From positions 1 through 37,343 of the forward strand of contig OMJK01000178.1 in the NCBI GenBank assembly GCA_900299325.1: DNA of 37,343 nt. Reading direction: 5' to 3'. Source of the DNA: Nitrospiraceae bacterium. GTDB taxonomy: Bacteria > Nitrospirota > Nitrospiria > Nitrospirales > Nitrospiraceae. The notes beneath the pieces are model-generated. The model was not told the origin of the DNA. It did no database searches and saw only the letters and a list, made by a program, of their open reading frames with translations. The position numbers and the translations under genes are program-made. Below, piece by piece: positions 1-8,266 of this stretch. How positions within the stretch are numbered: the first letter of the stretch is position 1; each line of letters starts with the position of its first letter.

Positions 1-1388
1 CCAAGCTTGGCGTTCAGCATGCGGAGCAGATCCGCGGCGATCTCCTGTTCGAAGGGCCGCAGCGGCAGTGCCTTGATCCATGCGGCGGTTTCTTCCACGG
101 TCAGCTCGGCGACCTGGTGAATGTCCCGTCCGGCAATCTTCACGTAGCGCGCGTCCGGTTTCAGGCGGCTGCCGCGGCAGGCGGGACATTCAAAGGGCGT
201 GCGGTAGCGGCTGAGCAGGACGCGGACGTGCAGCTTGTACCGTTTGCCTTCCAGGTACTCGAAGAACTCGTTGACGCCTTCGAACGTCTTGTCGCCGTCC
301 CACAACAACTGTTGCGTCTCTTTCGGCAACAACCTGAAAGGGGCGGCGAGGTCCACGCCCTGCCGTTTCAGGGCCAGCAGCATCTGCTTCTGCCACCAGT
401 CGCCGCTGGGCTTGCTCCAGGGTTCGATTGCGCCCTGTACGAGCGACTTGTTGTGATCGGGGACGACCAACTCCGGATCGTAGCGCAGCACGTTGCCGAA
501 GCCTTTGCATTCCGGGCAGGCGCCGACCGGGTGATTGAACGAAAACAGAATAGGACGCAGCGGCTCGAACGTGCGGCCGCAGCCCGGACAGGCATAGCCG
601 GTATGGTAGGACTGGAGGCCGTGGCCGATGACGTCGGCGGCGCAGCGGCCGTCTCCCTCGCGAAACGCTGTTTCGATCGCTTCGACGAGCCGCGACCGGT
701 CGCTGTCGCGGATGATGAGGCGGTCGAGGACGACCGACAGCGATCGGTGCCGATGCAGTGGAGGATGCGCGGTCTCCTGCAACTCGATCACGTCGCCGCC
801 CGCGTTGACTCTGGTGAAGCCACGCGTCAGCAGCGATTGCACGAAAGCCGGTTCCGCCTTTGCCGACGGAGTCGCGACGGGAAACAGGATCATCGCCCGC
901 GCGTCGGGATAGCGCGCCAGCAGATCGTCAGCGACGCCGGCGGGGTGGAACGCGCGGGCCTCCTGCCGGCAGTCCGGGCAGGTGGGCCGGCCGATTTTGG
1001 CGAACAGCAGGCGCAGCAGATCGGCGATCTCGGTGGCCGTGCCGACTGTGGAACGGGCCGTGCGGACCTGGTTTTTTTGCTCGATGGCGATCGCCGGGCG
1101 GACGTTCAGAATCCGGTCGACGTCGGGCCGGGCGACTTTCTCCAGAAACATGCGGGCGTAGGTGGAGAGCGATTCGACATAGCGCCACTGGCCTTCGGCG
1201 AACAGCGTGTCGAAGGCGAGCGAGGACTTGCCCGATCCCGAGAGGCCGGTAATGGCCGTCACCCGGTTGTGGGGAATGCGGAGCGACAGGTTTTTCAGGT
1301 TGTTCTGGCGCGCGCCTTCGACGATCAGGTCGCCGGACGAACCGGTGGCCAGAGGGGTGGGTTCCGCGGCGGGAGTCGGATGAGCCAT
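1..1388 (-). CDS. uvrA: UvrA, excinuclease ABC subunit A (N-terminal 462 residues; C-terminal part lies outside the window)
   Basis: UvrA is the damage-recognition ATPase of nucleotide excision repair; it loads UvrB on distorted DNA. The reverse strand reads from an ATG at 1388 and stays open to the window edge. Residues 48-56 are the Walker A motif GLSGSGKSS. A Cys4 zinc module near residue 266 reads CPGC, then GACPECKGFG, which is the UvrA-type finger. A later CPACRGSRLKP block also matches the family. About half of the usual ~940 residues are present; the second ABC domain is missing only because the window starts here. A promoter overlaps the start region, so the mRNA may be nearly leaderless. 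uvrB lies about 7 kb away on the other strand. Identification is very secure. Confidence 0.97.
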   Translation of the reverse strand, partial: MAHPTPAAEPTPLATGSSGDLIVEGARQNNLKNLSLRIPHNRVTAITGLSGSGKSSLAFDTLFAEGQWRYVESLSTYARMFLEKVARPDVDRILNVRPAIAIEQKNQVRTARSTVGTATEIADLLRLLFAKIGRPTCPDCRQEARAFHPAGVADDLLARYPDARAMILFPVATPSAKAEPAFVQSLLTRGFTRVNAGGDVIELQETAHPPLHRHRSLSVVLDRLIIRDSDRSRLVEAIETAFREGDGRCAADVIGHGLQSYHTGYACPGCGRTFEPLRPILFSFNHPVGACPECKGFGNVLRYDPELVVPDHNKSLVQGAIEPWSKPSGDWWQKQMLLALKRQGVDLAAPFRLLPKETQQLLWDGDKTFEGVNEFFEYLEGKRYKLHVRVLLSRYRTPFECPACRGSRLKPDARYVKIAGRDIHQVAELTVEETAAWIKALPLRPFEQEIAADLLRMLNAKL

Positions 1389-1397
1389 AAATGGGCC

Positions 1398-1426
1398 ATG
1401 CTAGCAAGCCGCATCTGCCGCATCAA
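1398..1426 (-). promoter_or_regulatory. Sigma70-type promoter of uvrA
   Basis: On the minus strand a TTGATG box (1426-1421) and a TAGCAT box (1403-1398) are separated by exactly 17 nt. The predicted start of transcription is near 1391, only about 3 nt before the uvrA ATG at 1388. No Shine-Dalgarno sequence can therefore fit, and a leaderless message is inferred. Confidence 0.55.
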
Positions 1427-1500
1427 CGGTGATTTCAGGGAAAGGGCTTGGCGAATTCTCGTCCGGATGAGAGGATGGGCCTGTTCTGCATACCGGTCGA

Positions 1501-2079
1501 ATGGGAGCGGCTCTAGTGTCGTCCTTGTATCTGCATCTCGGTCGCCAGCTGGCGCAGCTGTTAGGCGCCAAACTTCAGGACGCCTCGGCCGAGGCGCTGC
1601 GGGATCTGGCGCGGGCGTACGATCCCTCGGCTACCGACGCGCGCATCAACGCCGAAGTGTTTCTCCTCCACAAATATCTGCTGGTGCAGGCCTGCGTCGG
1701 CGCGTTCCCCGAATCGGAAGCCGAGCAGGTGGTGGCCGGGTTCTTTGCCGCGCTGAACGAACGGGCCGACGGGCTGGAATTCGGATCGGAACGCCAGGTG
1801 GCGATGGAGCAGATGTGGCGGCTGCGGGCCGGGGAGTTCGACCGGCCGTTTGCGAAGGACCGCGAGCAGTTTCTCGACGAAACGTCCGGTGCGCTCCACT
1901 GGAAGCACACCATCGATCAATTCTGCCAGAACATCCGCCAGCTCGAGCGGCCTCCCGACATCTGGTCGGGCACCGGCGGTCCCTCTCATCAAGCCAGCCG
2001 GTCCGTGACCGACATCCTCGACAAGATGCTCCATGCGGTCGGCGAGCTGAATCGGCTTAATTTCTCCAAGCCCGCGTAG
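1501..2079 (+). CDS. Hypothetical protein, 192 residues, soluble and helical
   Basis: I do not recognise the family. The protein has no signal peptide or membrane segment. It looks mainly alpha-helical, with many Ala, Leu, Glu and Arg residues, and contains a conserved-looking middle stretch ERQVAMEQMWRLRAGEFDRP. An alternative GTG start at 1516 has GGGAGCGG just upstream and would remove five residues; the ATG at 1501 lacks a clear ribosome site. The gene is divergent from uvrA across about 110 bp, and its codon use matches the neighbours. The 647-residue reading frame in another phase over this region is an antisense shadow of uvrA. The gene call is fairly sure; the function is unknown. Confidence 0.7.
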   Translation: MGAALVSSLYLHLGRQLAQLLGAKLQDASAEALRDLARAYDPSATDARINAEVFLLHKYLLVQACVGAFPESEAEQVVAGFFAALNERADGLEFGSERQVAMEQMWRLRAGEFDRPFAKDREQFLDETSGALHWKHTIDQFCQNIRQLERPPDIWSGTGGPSHQASRSVTDILDKMLHAVGELNRLNFSKPA

Positions 2080-2150
2080 CAGGCTGTTGAAAAAGCCTCC
2101 CAGCGAAACCCGCGTGACGCGTGATGGGTGATGCGCAGGGAAGCTTTTCG
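2078..2150. repeat. Probable dispersed intergenic repeat
   Basis: Directly after the preceding stop codon lies AGGCTGTTGAAAAAGCCT, a small hairpin with 5-bp arms. It is followed by a GTGACGCGTGATGGGTGATG-type tract. From memory, similar pieces recur between genes in Nitrospira and related genomes. Another GTGATG-rich tract occurs in this window at 21621-21724. That it is dispersed is inference. Confidence 0.45.
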
Positions 2151-2157
2151 TCGACGG

Positions 2158-2496
2158 TTACCGCAAAGCCAGTTTCAGCAGCCCCACGCACCCCATATAG
2201 AGCGCGAGTGAGCCGAGCATCGCCGGCCAGAAGCCGAAGCGCGGCACGCCGGCGACCATGGCGGTGACGTAGACGATCCACGGCGGGACGAACCACAGCA
2301 GATGTTTGGCGTACCCGACGATGGCGTCGCTGCCGCCGTTCAGGTACATCAGCACGAACGTTGCGCCGGTGATGGCGGGAAACGTGCTGGCGAAGGCGGC
2401 CAGAAACGATTTGCCCTGCGAGCCCAGATACGTCGAGAGGCTCACGATCGTGCCGCCCAGGAGAAAGTAGATGGCATATTTCACGATGTCGTTCAC
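2158..2496 (-). CDS. Small integral membrane protein, GlpM/DUF3147-like
   Basis: The 112-residue protein has about four hydrophobic segments separated by short loops. They include a first helix beginning YAIYFLLGGTIVSLSTYL and a Phe-Pro pair followed by a long hydrophobic run, a layout like the GlpM/DUF3147 family. The start is a GTG at 2496 with a strong GAGGAGGA ribosome site 6 nt upstream. It lies downstream of the CPBP-like gene on the same strand, 36 bp away, so the TolC-family gene, the CPBP-like gene and this gene may be one transcript. No catalytic residues are visible and the role in the inner membrane is unknown. The family assignment is from recalled resemblance and only moderately sure. 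Confidence 0.65.
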   Translation of the reverse strand: MNDIVKYAIYFLLGGTIVSLSTYLGSQGKSFLAAFASTFPAITGATFVLMYLNGGSDAIVGYAKHLLWFVPPWIVYVTAMVAGVPRFGFWPAMLGSLALYMGCVGLLKLALR

Positions 2497-2532
2497 GGTG
2501 GTCCTCCTCGAATGAACAACGAATGGTCGGTG

Positions 2533-3219
2533 CTACGGTAGCAACACCGAGCGGACGGCGCAATACATGACGATCACCTCGACGGCGTGCGCCACGATTG
2601 TGAGATAGAGATTGCGGGTGTGGAGCCACAGCAGGCCCCAGACCAGGCCGTCCCACACGGCGATCCAGTGCAGATGCCGGAACGTGGAGACCATGAAGGG
2701 ATCGCATGCAAAGGTCAGGGCGCTGAGTAGCAGGGCAAGAGGCGAGTGGCGAGCGGCGAAAGGGTTCTTCAAGCATCGGGATTCGAGGACCGCCAGGCGT
2801 CCGAGCAGGAAGCCGCGGAAGTTCACTTCCACGAACCAGGCGATGGCGCAGATGAACCAGGGGACCATGACGAGGAATGGAAGCTGCGCATGCGGGGTGG
2901 TGTTCAGAAACGCGATGTCGTAGCCGAGTGCCGGCGTCAGAATCAGGATGACCGCCGTATTCAGCCCGCCCAGCAGCAGCCCTGTCAGCAGGCCCGACCG
3001 CAATCCCTGCGGAAGGCCCCGCGGAGACAGCCCGAGCCGATCAACGACGCCGTCGTTGTGTGCCGCCCATCGCGCCAGGGCCAGATAGGCGATGACCTGC
3101 GGCGCGAATTGAATCGCGGTTGCATCTTGAAGGGAAACGGGGAGGGCGTAGTAGCCGGCCGTGGCGGCAAGGGGGAGCAGCGCCAATGCCGCGCCCCGTT
3201 CTTCGGCGGCCGCCGTCAT
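2533..3219 (-). CDS. CPBP-family (CaaX protease/bacteriocin-processing fold) membrane protein with degenerate active site
   Basis: The protein has 228 residues and about six to seven membrane segments. The FRGFLLGRL stretch near residue 134 and the C-terminal GLLWLHTRNLYLTIVAHA block are typical of CPBP (Abi) intramembrane proteases. The catalytic EExxxR motif reads V130-E131-VNF-R135, so its first Glu is lost. The usual FxxxH becomes FACDP, and HxxxN/D becomes HAVEV. The fold therefore looks kept while protease activity is doubtful. The ATG overlaps the stop codon of the TolC-family gene upstream (TAATG), which implies translational coupling. It may assist or modulate that channel, but this is inference. 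Confidence 0.72.
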   Translation of the reverse strand: MTAAAEERGAALALLPLAATAGYYALPVSLQDATAIQFAPQVIAYLALARWAAHNDGVVDRLGLSPRGLPQGLRSGLLTGLLLGGLNTAVILILTPALGYDIAFLNTTPHAQLPFLVMVPWFICAIAWFVEVNFRGFLLGRLAVLESRCLKNPFAARHSPLALLLSALTFACDPFMVSTFRHLHWIAVWDGLVWGLLWLHTRNLYLTIVAHAVEVIVMYCAVRSVLLP

Positions 3220-4781
3220 TACTGGAGTTGGAGGTTGTACCGGTCCAGCGTGGTGGCTTTGTGGCGGGCCAGATTCGAGAGCGACTTGTTGTAGTCCAGG
3301 ATTGCCCGCAGTTCGTTGCCCTGCGCGGTGGCCAGATCCCGCTGGAAGTCCAGCACGAAGCGCGTGGTGCTCAGGCCGACTTTCAAGCGTTCCTGTTCGG
3401 CCTGCAACTGTTTCTCCGCCATGATGCGCGCGGAGCGCGTGGTCTCGATACGCTTGAAGTCGGTTTGCACGCGACGCACCGCCTCGCGGACGCCCACGAT
3501 GATCTGCTGGCGCACGCTCGCGAGCGAGGCCTCCGCGTTCTTGGCTTCGAGCTGGCGCTTATTATAGGTGCTGATGGCCGACCGGTTGCCCAGCGGATAG
3601 CTCAAGACCAGCCCAGCGCCATAGTTGTAGAAATCGCCGCTGAAGTTCCGGCTGACTGATTGGCCATAGTCTCCGCCGAGGCCGGCCAATCCCATCGTGC
3701 CCTGGAACGACAAGGTCGGGAGCAGCTGGTTCTTGGCGAATTTGCTGTTGATGTCGCTCGTCTCGGCGTTCTTTTTGGCCTGCACGATCTCCGGCCGCTG
3801 CTCGATGGCCGTGTCGATCGCTTCCTGCAGGCTGATCGGCGCCAATACCGTGACTGGTTGATCGCTGGGGGTCACCCGGAGGTCGTGCCGCAGTTCGTCT
3901 TCGCTCGGGTTGAGCAGCCGGCGCAAGAGATCTTCCTGATCGCGGATCGCTTTTTCGGCGACGAGGACCTGCTCGACCCGCGACGCGACCGCCGCTTCCG
4001 CCTGCAGGACGTCGACGATAGACATGACGCCGGCCTTGGCCTTCGCCCGGTTGCTCGCCAGCAGTTCTTCCGCCGCCTTCATGGCGGCCTGCGCCACTTT
4101 CAAATTTTCGTTCGCGAACACCAGTTCCCAATAGCTCTGCTCGACCGTCGCAATAACAGTGAGCACGCGGTCGCGGAACACGTGCTGCTCGACATCGGCG
4201 TTGTTCTGGGCGATCTTGATGAAGGTCTTGGTGACTTCGAAGCCGGCGTTCCGCAGCAGCGGCTGGGTGAGTGTGAGCGCCAGCCCGCCCGTATAGGCCG
4301 GGTTGTACAGGAAGCCGCTGGCGACCTCCGGGTTCACGTTAGTGCGCGCCGGGCTGTAGTTCAGGTCGACGTTGCCGCCGGTCGGCAGGTTTTGCGTGGC
4401 GTCGACGGTGACGGACGTTGTGCGCTGATCGAAGACCTGGATGCCCGTGAGAGTATTTCCGGTTCCGCCGAACACCGGACGGTTGAGCGGGTTGACGGTG
4501 CGGTTGTACTGACTGTTCAAGCTCAACGTCGGATCGAATTTGGCCTGTTCGACGGTGATGTCGGCCAGCCGGCTCTCTTTGGTCTGGCGGCTGATCGAGA
4601 TATCCAGATTATTTTGCAACGCCCGCAGGGCGGCATCGGCCAGCGAGAGCGTCTCCCTTAGCTCCACGGTCTGAACGGGCTTCACGGGATCCTGTCCGCC
4701 GGACAGAGCGGGGACGGAGAGCGTCACCGCTACAGCGGCGATCACTGTGCGCATCATCGACGAGCAGGGACGGGTGCGCAT
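3219..4781 (-). CDS. TolC-family outer-membrane efflux/secretion channel
   Basis: The precursor is 520 residues, about the usual length for TolC relatives. It starts at an ATG (4781) with GGAGG 5 nt upstream and a signal peptide ending near ALSGG. A reading frame 21 codons longer exists but has no ribosome site. The mature part opens with ETLSLADAALRALQNNLDI, the hallmark of the first outer-membrane-factor repeat. It continues with long heptad helices (VAQAAMKAAEELLASNRAKA) and a second repeat beginning SLQEAIDTAIEQRPEIVQAK. It should form a trimeric periplasm-spanning channel for a tripartite exporter or type I secretion system. No inner-membrane pump or adaptor gene is adjacent, so the substrate is unknown. 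Confidence 0.92.
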   Translation of the reverse strand: MRTRPCSSMMRTVIAAVAVTLSVPALSGGQDPVKPVQTVELRETLSLADAALRALQNNLDISISRQTKESRLADITVEQAKFDPTLSLNSQYNRTVNPLNRPVFGGTGNTLTGIQVFDQRTTSVTVDATQNLPTGGNVDLNYSPARTNVNPEVASGFLYNPAYTGGLALTLTQPLLRNAGFEVTKTFIKIAQNNADVEQHVFRDRVLTVIATVEQSYWELVFANENLKVAQAAMKAAEELLASNRAKAKAGVMSIVDVLQAEAAVASRVEQVLVAEKAIRDQEDLLRRLLNPSEDELRHDLRVTPSDQPVTVLAPISLQEAIDTAIEQRPEIVQAKKNAETSDINSKFAKNQLLPTLSFQGTMGLAGLGGDYGQSVSRNFSGDFYNYGAGLVLSYPLGNRSAISTYNKRQLEAKNAEASLASVRQQIIVGVREAVRRVQTDFKRIETTRSARIMAEKQLQAEQERLKVGLSTTRFVLDFQRDLATAQGNELRAILDYNKSLSNLARHKATTLDRYNLQLQ

Positions 4782-4790
4782 ACAGCCTCC

Positions 4791-4844
4791 TTGATCGACA
4801 GCCTCGATAGGAGCATAGTATACTTGTTTCACGGTCATTGTCAT
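4791..4844. promoter_or_regulatory. Divergent promoter region between the TolC-family gene and the exported protein
   Basis: Minus strand: ATGACA (4844-4839) and TATACT (4822-4817) with 16 nt between them point to the TolC-family gene, with a start near 4810. Plus strand: TTGATC (4791-4796) and CATAGT (4814-4819) with a 17-nt spacer point to the gene at 4843. The two -10 boxes overlap, so firing in one direction could hinder the other. Confidence 0.45.
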
Positions 4845-5280
4845 GAATCAATTCATCCTCAGCAAGTGCCGTTCTTTCAGAATCGGGCGCACGCTCGTGG
4901 CGGGCGGTGTGCTGGTTCTGCTGTTGGGGGTGTTGCCGCCCGCGCCGGCCGAAGCGCAGACGATCACGAGTGTGCGATCGTTCGACGGCGGCGTGGCCCC
5001 GCTGTTCAATCTTACCGGACCGGGCAATCTTTATCTCGATAACCAGGGCACGCAGGGGTTTCTCTACACGCCGGCGCAAAACTTCCAGTCGTACAGTTTT
5101 CGGAATCCCACCACCGGCCAGGCGTGGAGCGGAGCGTTGACGACGCTGGGTCCGCAACTGTCCATCGGCCTCATTCAGGGCGCCAACCAGACCGGCTCGC
5201 CGCTCGTGCTGCCCGCTCCGCCGCGGCAATCACCGGCGCTTCTTCCCATCGAGTCGACACTCCTCGACGAGGTTCCGTAA
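4843..5280 (+). CDS. Hypothetical exported protein, 145 residues
   Basis: A basic N-terminus is followed by a hydrophobic core (LVAGGVLVLLLGVLPPAP) and an AEA-Q signal-peptidase I type site near residue 39, so the product should reach the periplasm or cell surface. The mature part (~107 residues) is rich in Gly, Asn, Thr and Pro, with aromatic residues spaced among small ones, and looks beta-structured. It contains no recognised motif. It is transcribed divergently from the TolC-family gene and convergently with the M28 peptidase, whose end is 9 bp away. No function can be assigned. Confidence 0.65.
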   Translation: MNQFILSKCRSFRIGRTLVAGGVLVLLLGVLPPAPAEAQTITSVRSFDGGVAPLFNLTGPGNLYLDNQGTQGFLYTPAQNFQSYSFRNPTTGQAWSGALTTLGPQLSIGLIQGANQTGSPLVLPAPPRQSPALLPIESTLLDEVP

Positions 5281-5289
5281 GCCTGAAAG

Positions 5290-6801
5290 TTAGTTTGCCA
5301 GCTGCCAGATCAGTGCGAGGGCAAACTGCGCGGCGGATCTGAGGATGGCGGGGTCCATCGTGTCCGCGCTGTCGGTCGGCTGGTGGAAATGGGGATGCAC
5401 GCCGCCGCTGACGATCGTGACCGTCGGTACGCCGGCTTCTTTGAACGGCACATGATCGCCGCCGGGGAAGAATCCAAAGAGATCGAGTTTATCCGCAAGG
5501 CCTGATGCACGTCCCGCCTCCTGCGCCGGCTGCTTATCGAGTCCCGTGATGCCGACGGTCAACCGTCCGTTGCCGATGCCGGCGTGATCGATGTTGATCA
5601 TCGCGGCGGTCGATGTCAGCGGGGCGGGCGGACGGGAAACGTACAGCCGCGATCCGAGCAAATCTTTTTCCTCTCCGCTGAACGACACGAACACAATCGT
5701 CCGTGCCGGGCGCCATCCGCTTTTCGCCAGGACCCGGCTCACCTCCAGGACAACGGCGGTGCCGGAGGCGTTATCGTCGGCGCCGGGAAACAGCAGGCCG
5801 GCGGTTCGGCCTAAATGATCCCGATGGGCGCCCACCACAATCGTGTCCGGACCGGTTCCGGGAATCAGCGCGAGCGCGTTCGTCAGGAGTCCGTCCTGAG
5901 CCGTAGTCTTCCAGCGCAGCAGCGCATAGGCATCCGTGCGCACCGATCGTGCAGTTGAAGTACTGTTTAAGTGCTCCTGCAATTCGCGCAACCGTCCCGA
6001 TTGCGCGCCGTCGCGTCCGGCCAGGATGGCCGCGGCCAACGGTGTGCTGATCCAGGCGCCGGGAAGGGCGTCGGCCATCGGCATCTGGGCGTAGAAAGCG
6101 CTGGGGATGCCGGTCAAGCCGCGGCGCAGTTCATACGCATTCAACACAGGACCTGCGGCGGTGAGATAGGCGAGCGCGCCGTGTGCCCGCGCCAACCGGA
6201 CCTTGTCCGCATGGCTGAGCGAGGCTGTCGCGTGATCCGGTTTGCCCCGGAGAAAGAGGACCACCGCGTTGCCGGCGTCGATACCCGCATAGTCCTCTGC
6301 GGTTCCGTAGCCGACAAAGAAGATGGGCGCTTGCACGTCGACCGAGGGTGCATCGAGGATGGGCAGATACTCGGCACCCAGCTGGGTGGCATGCAGGCCG
6401 TCCGCCGGGCCGATTCGCAGGACGGGATCCGGATCGATCCTGGGGGCCGAGAGGACCGAGGTCATGAGGCCGGCGGCGCCAAGGTGCGAGATGCCTTTCC
6501 CTGTCACCCGGTCGATGATGGCCGCCGGCGACAGGCCGGATGTGCGGAACTGTTCGGCCACCCAGGTTGCGGACCGGAGATCGTCTTCGGTGCCGGCTTG
6601 CCGTCCGCGAAACTCCGGGCCGCTTAAGGTACGAATGTCGGCCAGCATCCGGTCGGTCGACACGGCGGCGAGGGCGTCGGCCAAGACGTTCTCGTTTTGC
6701 GGCGCGGACAGAGCTGTGTTCAGTCCTTCCAAGAGGAGGCCGATGAAGAGAATCAGAACGGGGAGTGCGTACATTCGATGAGAGAGGCTAGTAGTCTGCA
6801 T
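5290..6801 (-). CDS. M28-family zinc aminopeptidase-like exopeptidase with PA-type insert, exported
   Basis: This 503-residue protein starts with a signal peptide or anchor (MYALPVLILFIGLLLEGL). The C-terminal half carries the M28 di-zinc set in order: GAHRDHLG (His and Asp), GADDNASG (bridging Asp), SGEEKDLLGS (catalytic Glu pair), NIDHAG, and HPHFHQPTDSAD (last His). All expected ligands appear present. The middle region (VDVQAPIFFVGYGTAEDYAG and following) resembles a protease-associated domain inserted before the catalytic part, as in secreted aminopeptidases. It should trim peptides in the periplasm or outside the cell. The gene stands alone between two convergent or divergent neighbours. 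The family call is secure; the substrate is unknown. Confidence 0.9.
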   Translation of the reverse strand: MQTTSLSHRMYALPVLILFIGLLLEGLNTALSAPQNENVLADALAAVSTDRMLADIRTLSGPEFRGRQAGTEDDLRSATWVAEQFRTSGLSPAAIIDRVTGKGISHLGAAGLMTSVLSAPRIDPDPVLRIGPADGLHATQLGAEYLPILDAPSVDVQAPIFFVGYGTAEDYAGIDAGNAVVLFLRGKPDHATASLSHADKVRLARAHGALAYLTAAGPVLNAYELRRGLTGIPSAFYAQMPMADALPGAWISTPLAAAILAGRDGAQSGRLRELQEHLNSTSTARSVRTDAYALLRWKTTAQDGLLTNALALIPGTGPDTIVVGAHRDHLGRTAGLLFPGADDNASGTAVVLEVSRVLAKSGWRPARTIVFVSFSGEEKDLLGSRLYVSRPPAPLTSTAAMINIDHAGIGNGRLTVGITGLDKQPAQEAGRASGLADKLDLFGFFPGGDHVPFKEAGVPTVTIVSGGVHPHFHQPTDSADTMDPAILRSAAQFALALIWQLAN

Positions 6802-6937
6802 CGCAGCAATACGCCGGCGTGCGTTGTGAGTGGATGGCGAACTGTCAGACTATAGCATAGGATGCCAGTAGGGGTTTGGCGGAGGCTCTTTTCTTTTAGC
6901 GGAGCACAACGGTATCATAGGCGCACGGAGGCGAACG

Positions 6938-7201
6938 GTGTCGGCAGGCGGGTCAGGGCACGGCATTTACGATCATCTCTATAAGCGGTTTTTCGAGAAC
7001 CGCGATCGCCATCAGGGTTACGAGTTTCAGCATGCGCCGGGGGGCAGTGTGGCGCCGCCGACGGTGTCGTTCGGTCAGAAGCTGCGGTGGTGGACATGGG
7101 ATCGGTGGCAGCGCCGCAAAAAGATTCTCGCCGAGCGCGACCGGCTGCAAGCGGACATTCTCCGCATCAAACAGAGTTCCAGTCCGAACAAGCCTCAGTG
7201 A
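6938..7201 (+). CDS. Hypothetical protein, 87 residues
   Basis: A GTG start at 6938 is preceded by GGAGG with a 6-nt gap, which decides the start. The product is basic and aromatic-rich, with two parts: a Gly/His/Tyr-rich first half (HGIYDHLYKRFFENRDRH) and a short helix (RRKKILAERDRLQADILR) that could form a coiled coil. No signal peptide or membrane segment is visible and I do not recognise the family. A weak TATCAT box 18 nt upstream of the ribosome site could be its promoter. The stop is 20 bp before the next gene's likely start, so they may be cotranscribed. Confidence 0.6.
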   Translation: MSAGGSGHGIYDHLYKRFFENRDRHQGYEFQHAPGGSVAPPTVSFGQKLRWWTWDRWQRRKKILAERDRLQADILRIKQSSSPNKPQ

Positions 7202-7221
7202 ACCAGCGGAAAGGTCGTTCG

Positions 7222-8010
7222 ATGATGCGCGCTATCCAAGGGGATCGCCAGATGAGGCCTATCGTATCCGTCATAGCGTTGCCGCTGATTGTCGGCAGCC
7301 TCCTGATGACGGCCAGTGCGGCATCGGCCGTGCAGCGGGAGACGCAGGAGGAAAAGGAAACGAACTACAAGCGGCAGCAGCAGGGCGGGCTGTTTCAGAA
7401 GTGGACGTTTGATCAGGACAAGCCGAACGAGGTTCCGGCAGGATTCGCCGGGCTGTCCTCGAACAGCCAACAAGCCACGTGGACGATACAGCCGGATGCC
7501 ACTGCGCCGTCGAGTCCGAATGCGGTTACGGCATCGGCATCGTGCGAGGCCGGGCCCTGCTACCGGTTGTTGATCGCACAGGGGCTGAATTACGAGTACC
7601 CGGACTTGACGGTCCGGTTCCGGGTGACCGATGGAAAGCCGGCGTCCGGCGGGATGGTCTTCGGGGTGAAGGACGCCGGGAATTTCTATGCGGCCGTCGT
7701 GGACGTCGCCGGAAAATTCGCGCAGGTGGTGCGGGTGGTCGACGGGCAGGAGACGGTCCTGGGGCAGGCGCCGGTCAAACTGAAGCCGGTCGACTGGCAT
7801 ACGCTGCGGGTGCAACGGAATACGATCATCAGCAAGGATTTTATCGAGACCTTCGTCGACGGCGTGCTGGTGCTGTCGGTGGAAGATCAGACGCTCGGGC
7901 TCGGCCAGGTCGGGTTGCTGTTGACGGGGTCGTCCATGCTGGCGTTCGACAATTTTCATGCGGTGCCGCTGTTTTCGCACCGGCCGATGTCGCCCCCCGC
8001 GGCCTATTGA
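7222..8010 (+). CDS. Exported concanavalin-A-like (LamG/DUF1080-type) beta-sandwich protein
   Basis: The precursor is about 262 residues with a signal peptide (core PIVSVIALPLIVGSLL, cleavage near ASA-V). The start could be 7222 (GGAAAGG upstream) or the internal ATG at 7252 (AAGGGG upstream). The mature protein holds a single beta-sandwich with the pattern WTFDQDKPNEVPAGF, FRVTDGKPASGGMVFG, then FVDGVLVLSVEDQT and MLAFDNFHAVPL. This pattern resembles domains that wrap sugars or act as structural sandwiches in secreted proteins. No catalytic residues are evident. It probably acts in the periplasm or at the surface by binding a carbohydrate or another protein, which is inference from fold resemblance. 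Confidence 0.7.
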   Translation: MMRAIQGDRQMRPIVSVIALPLIVGSLLMTASAASAVQRETQEEKETNYKRQQQGGLFQKWTFDQDKPNEVPAGFAGLSSNSQQATWTIQPDATAPSSPNAVTASASCEAGPCYRLLIAQGLNYEYPDLTVRFRVTDGKPASGGMVFGVKDAGNFYAAVVDVAGKFAQVVRVVDGQETVLGQAPVKLKPVDWHTLRVQRNTIISKDFIETFVDGVLVLSVEDQTLGLGQVGLLLTGSSMLAFDNFHAVPLFSHRPMSPPAAY

Positions 8011-8041
8011 ATCCGGCCCGATGCAGGTTTTCGCTCTCTGC

Positions 8042-8071
8042 TTGCCTTTTTCCGCGAGGCTGCGATAGCAT
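8042..8071 (+). promoter_or_regulatory. Candidate promoter of the RRM protein gene
   Basis: TTGCCT (8042-8047) and TAGCAT (8066-8071) lie 18 nt apart. If used, the message would begin near 8078 and carry a leader of about 190 nt before the start at 8267. Long leaders are common in cold-responsive RNA-binding protein genes. The -35 match is only 4 of 6. Confidence 0.35.
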
Positions 8072-8266
8072 ACACTTCCTTGACTGCGGAAGGCCTGGCA
8101 GTCCGGTATCGAACGTACAAGGCCTGAACGGTTGTTGTTTTGGGCGTGCCCGGGACCCGATCGGAAGCTAGAGCTAAGTCGCCGCTGTGTTGACGTCTTC
8201 GGCCCATTCCTTCCTCGTTTCGTTCTCGAGTCCAGGACAACACCATTTTCTCAAAGGAGGAACCCA

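Noticed and set aside
117-2060. 647-residue plus-strand open frame
   Set aside because: It is antisense to uvrA for most of its length and then runs out of phase through the next gene; the composition is that of a GC-rich shadow frame.
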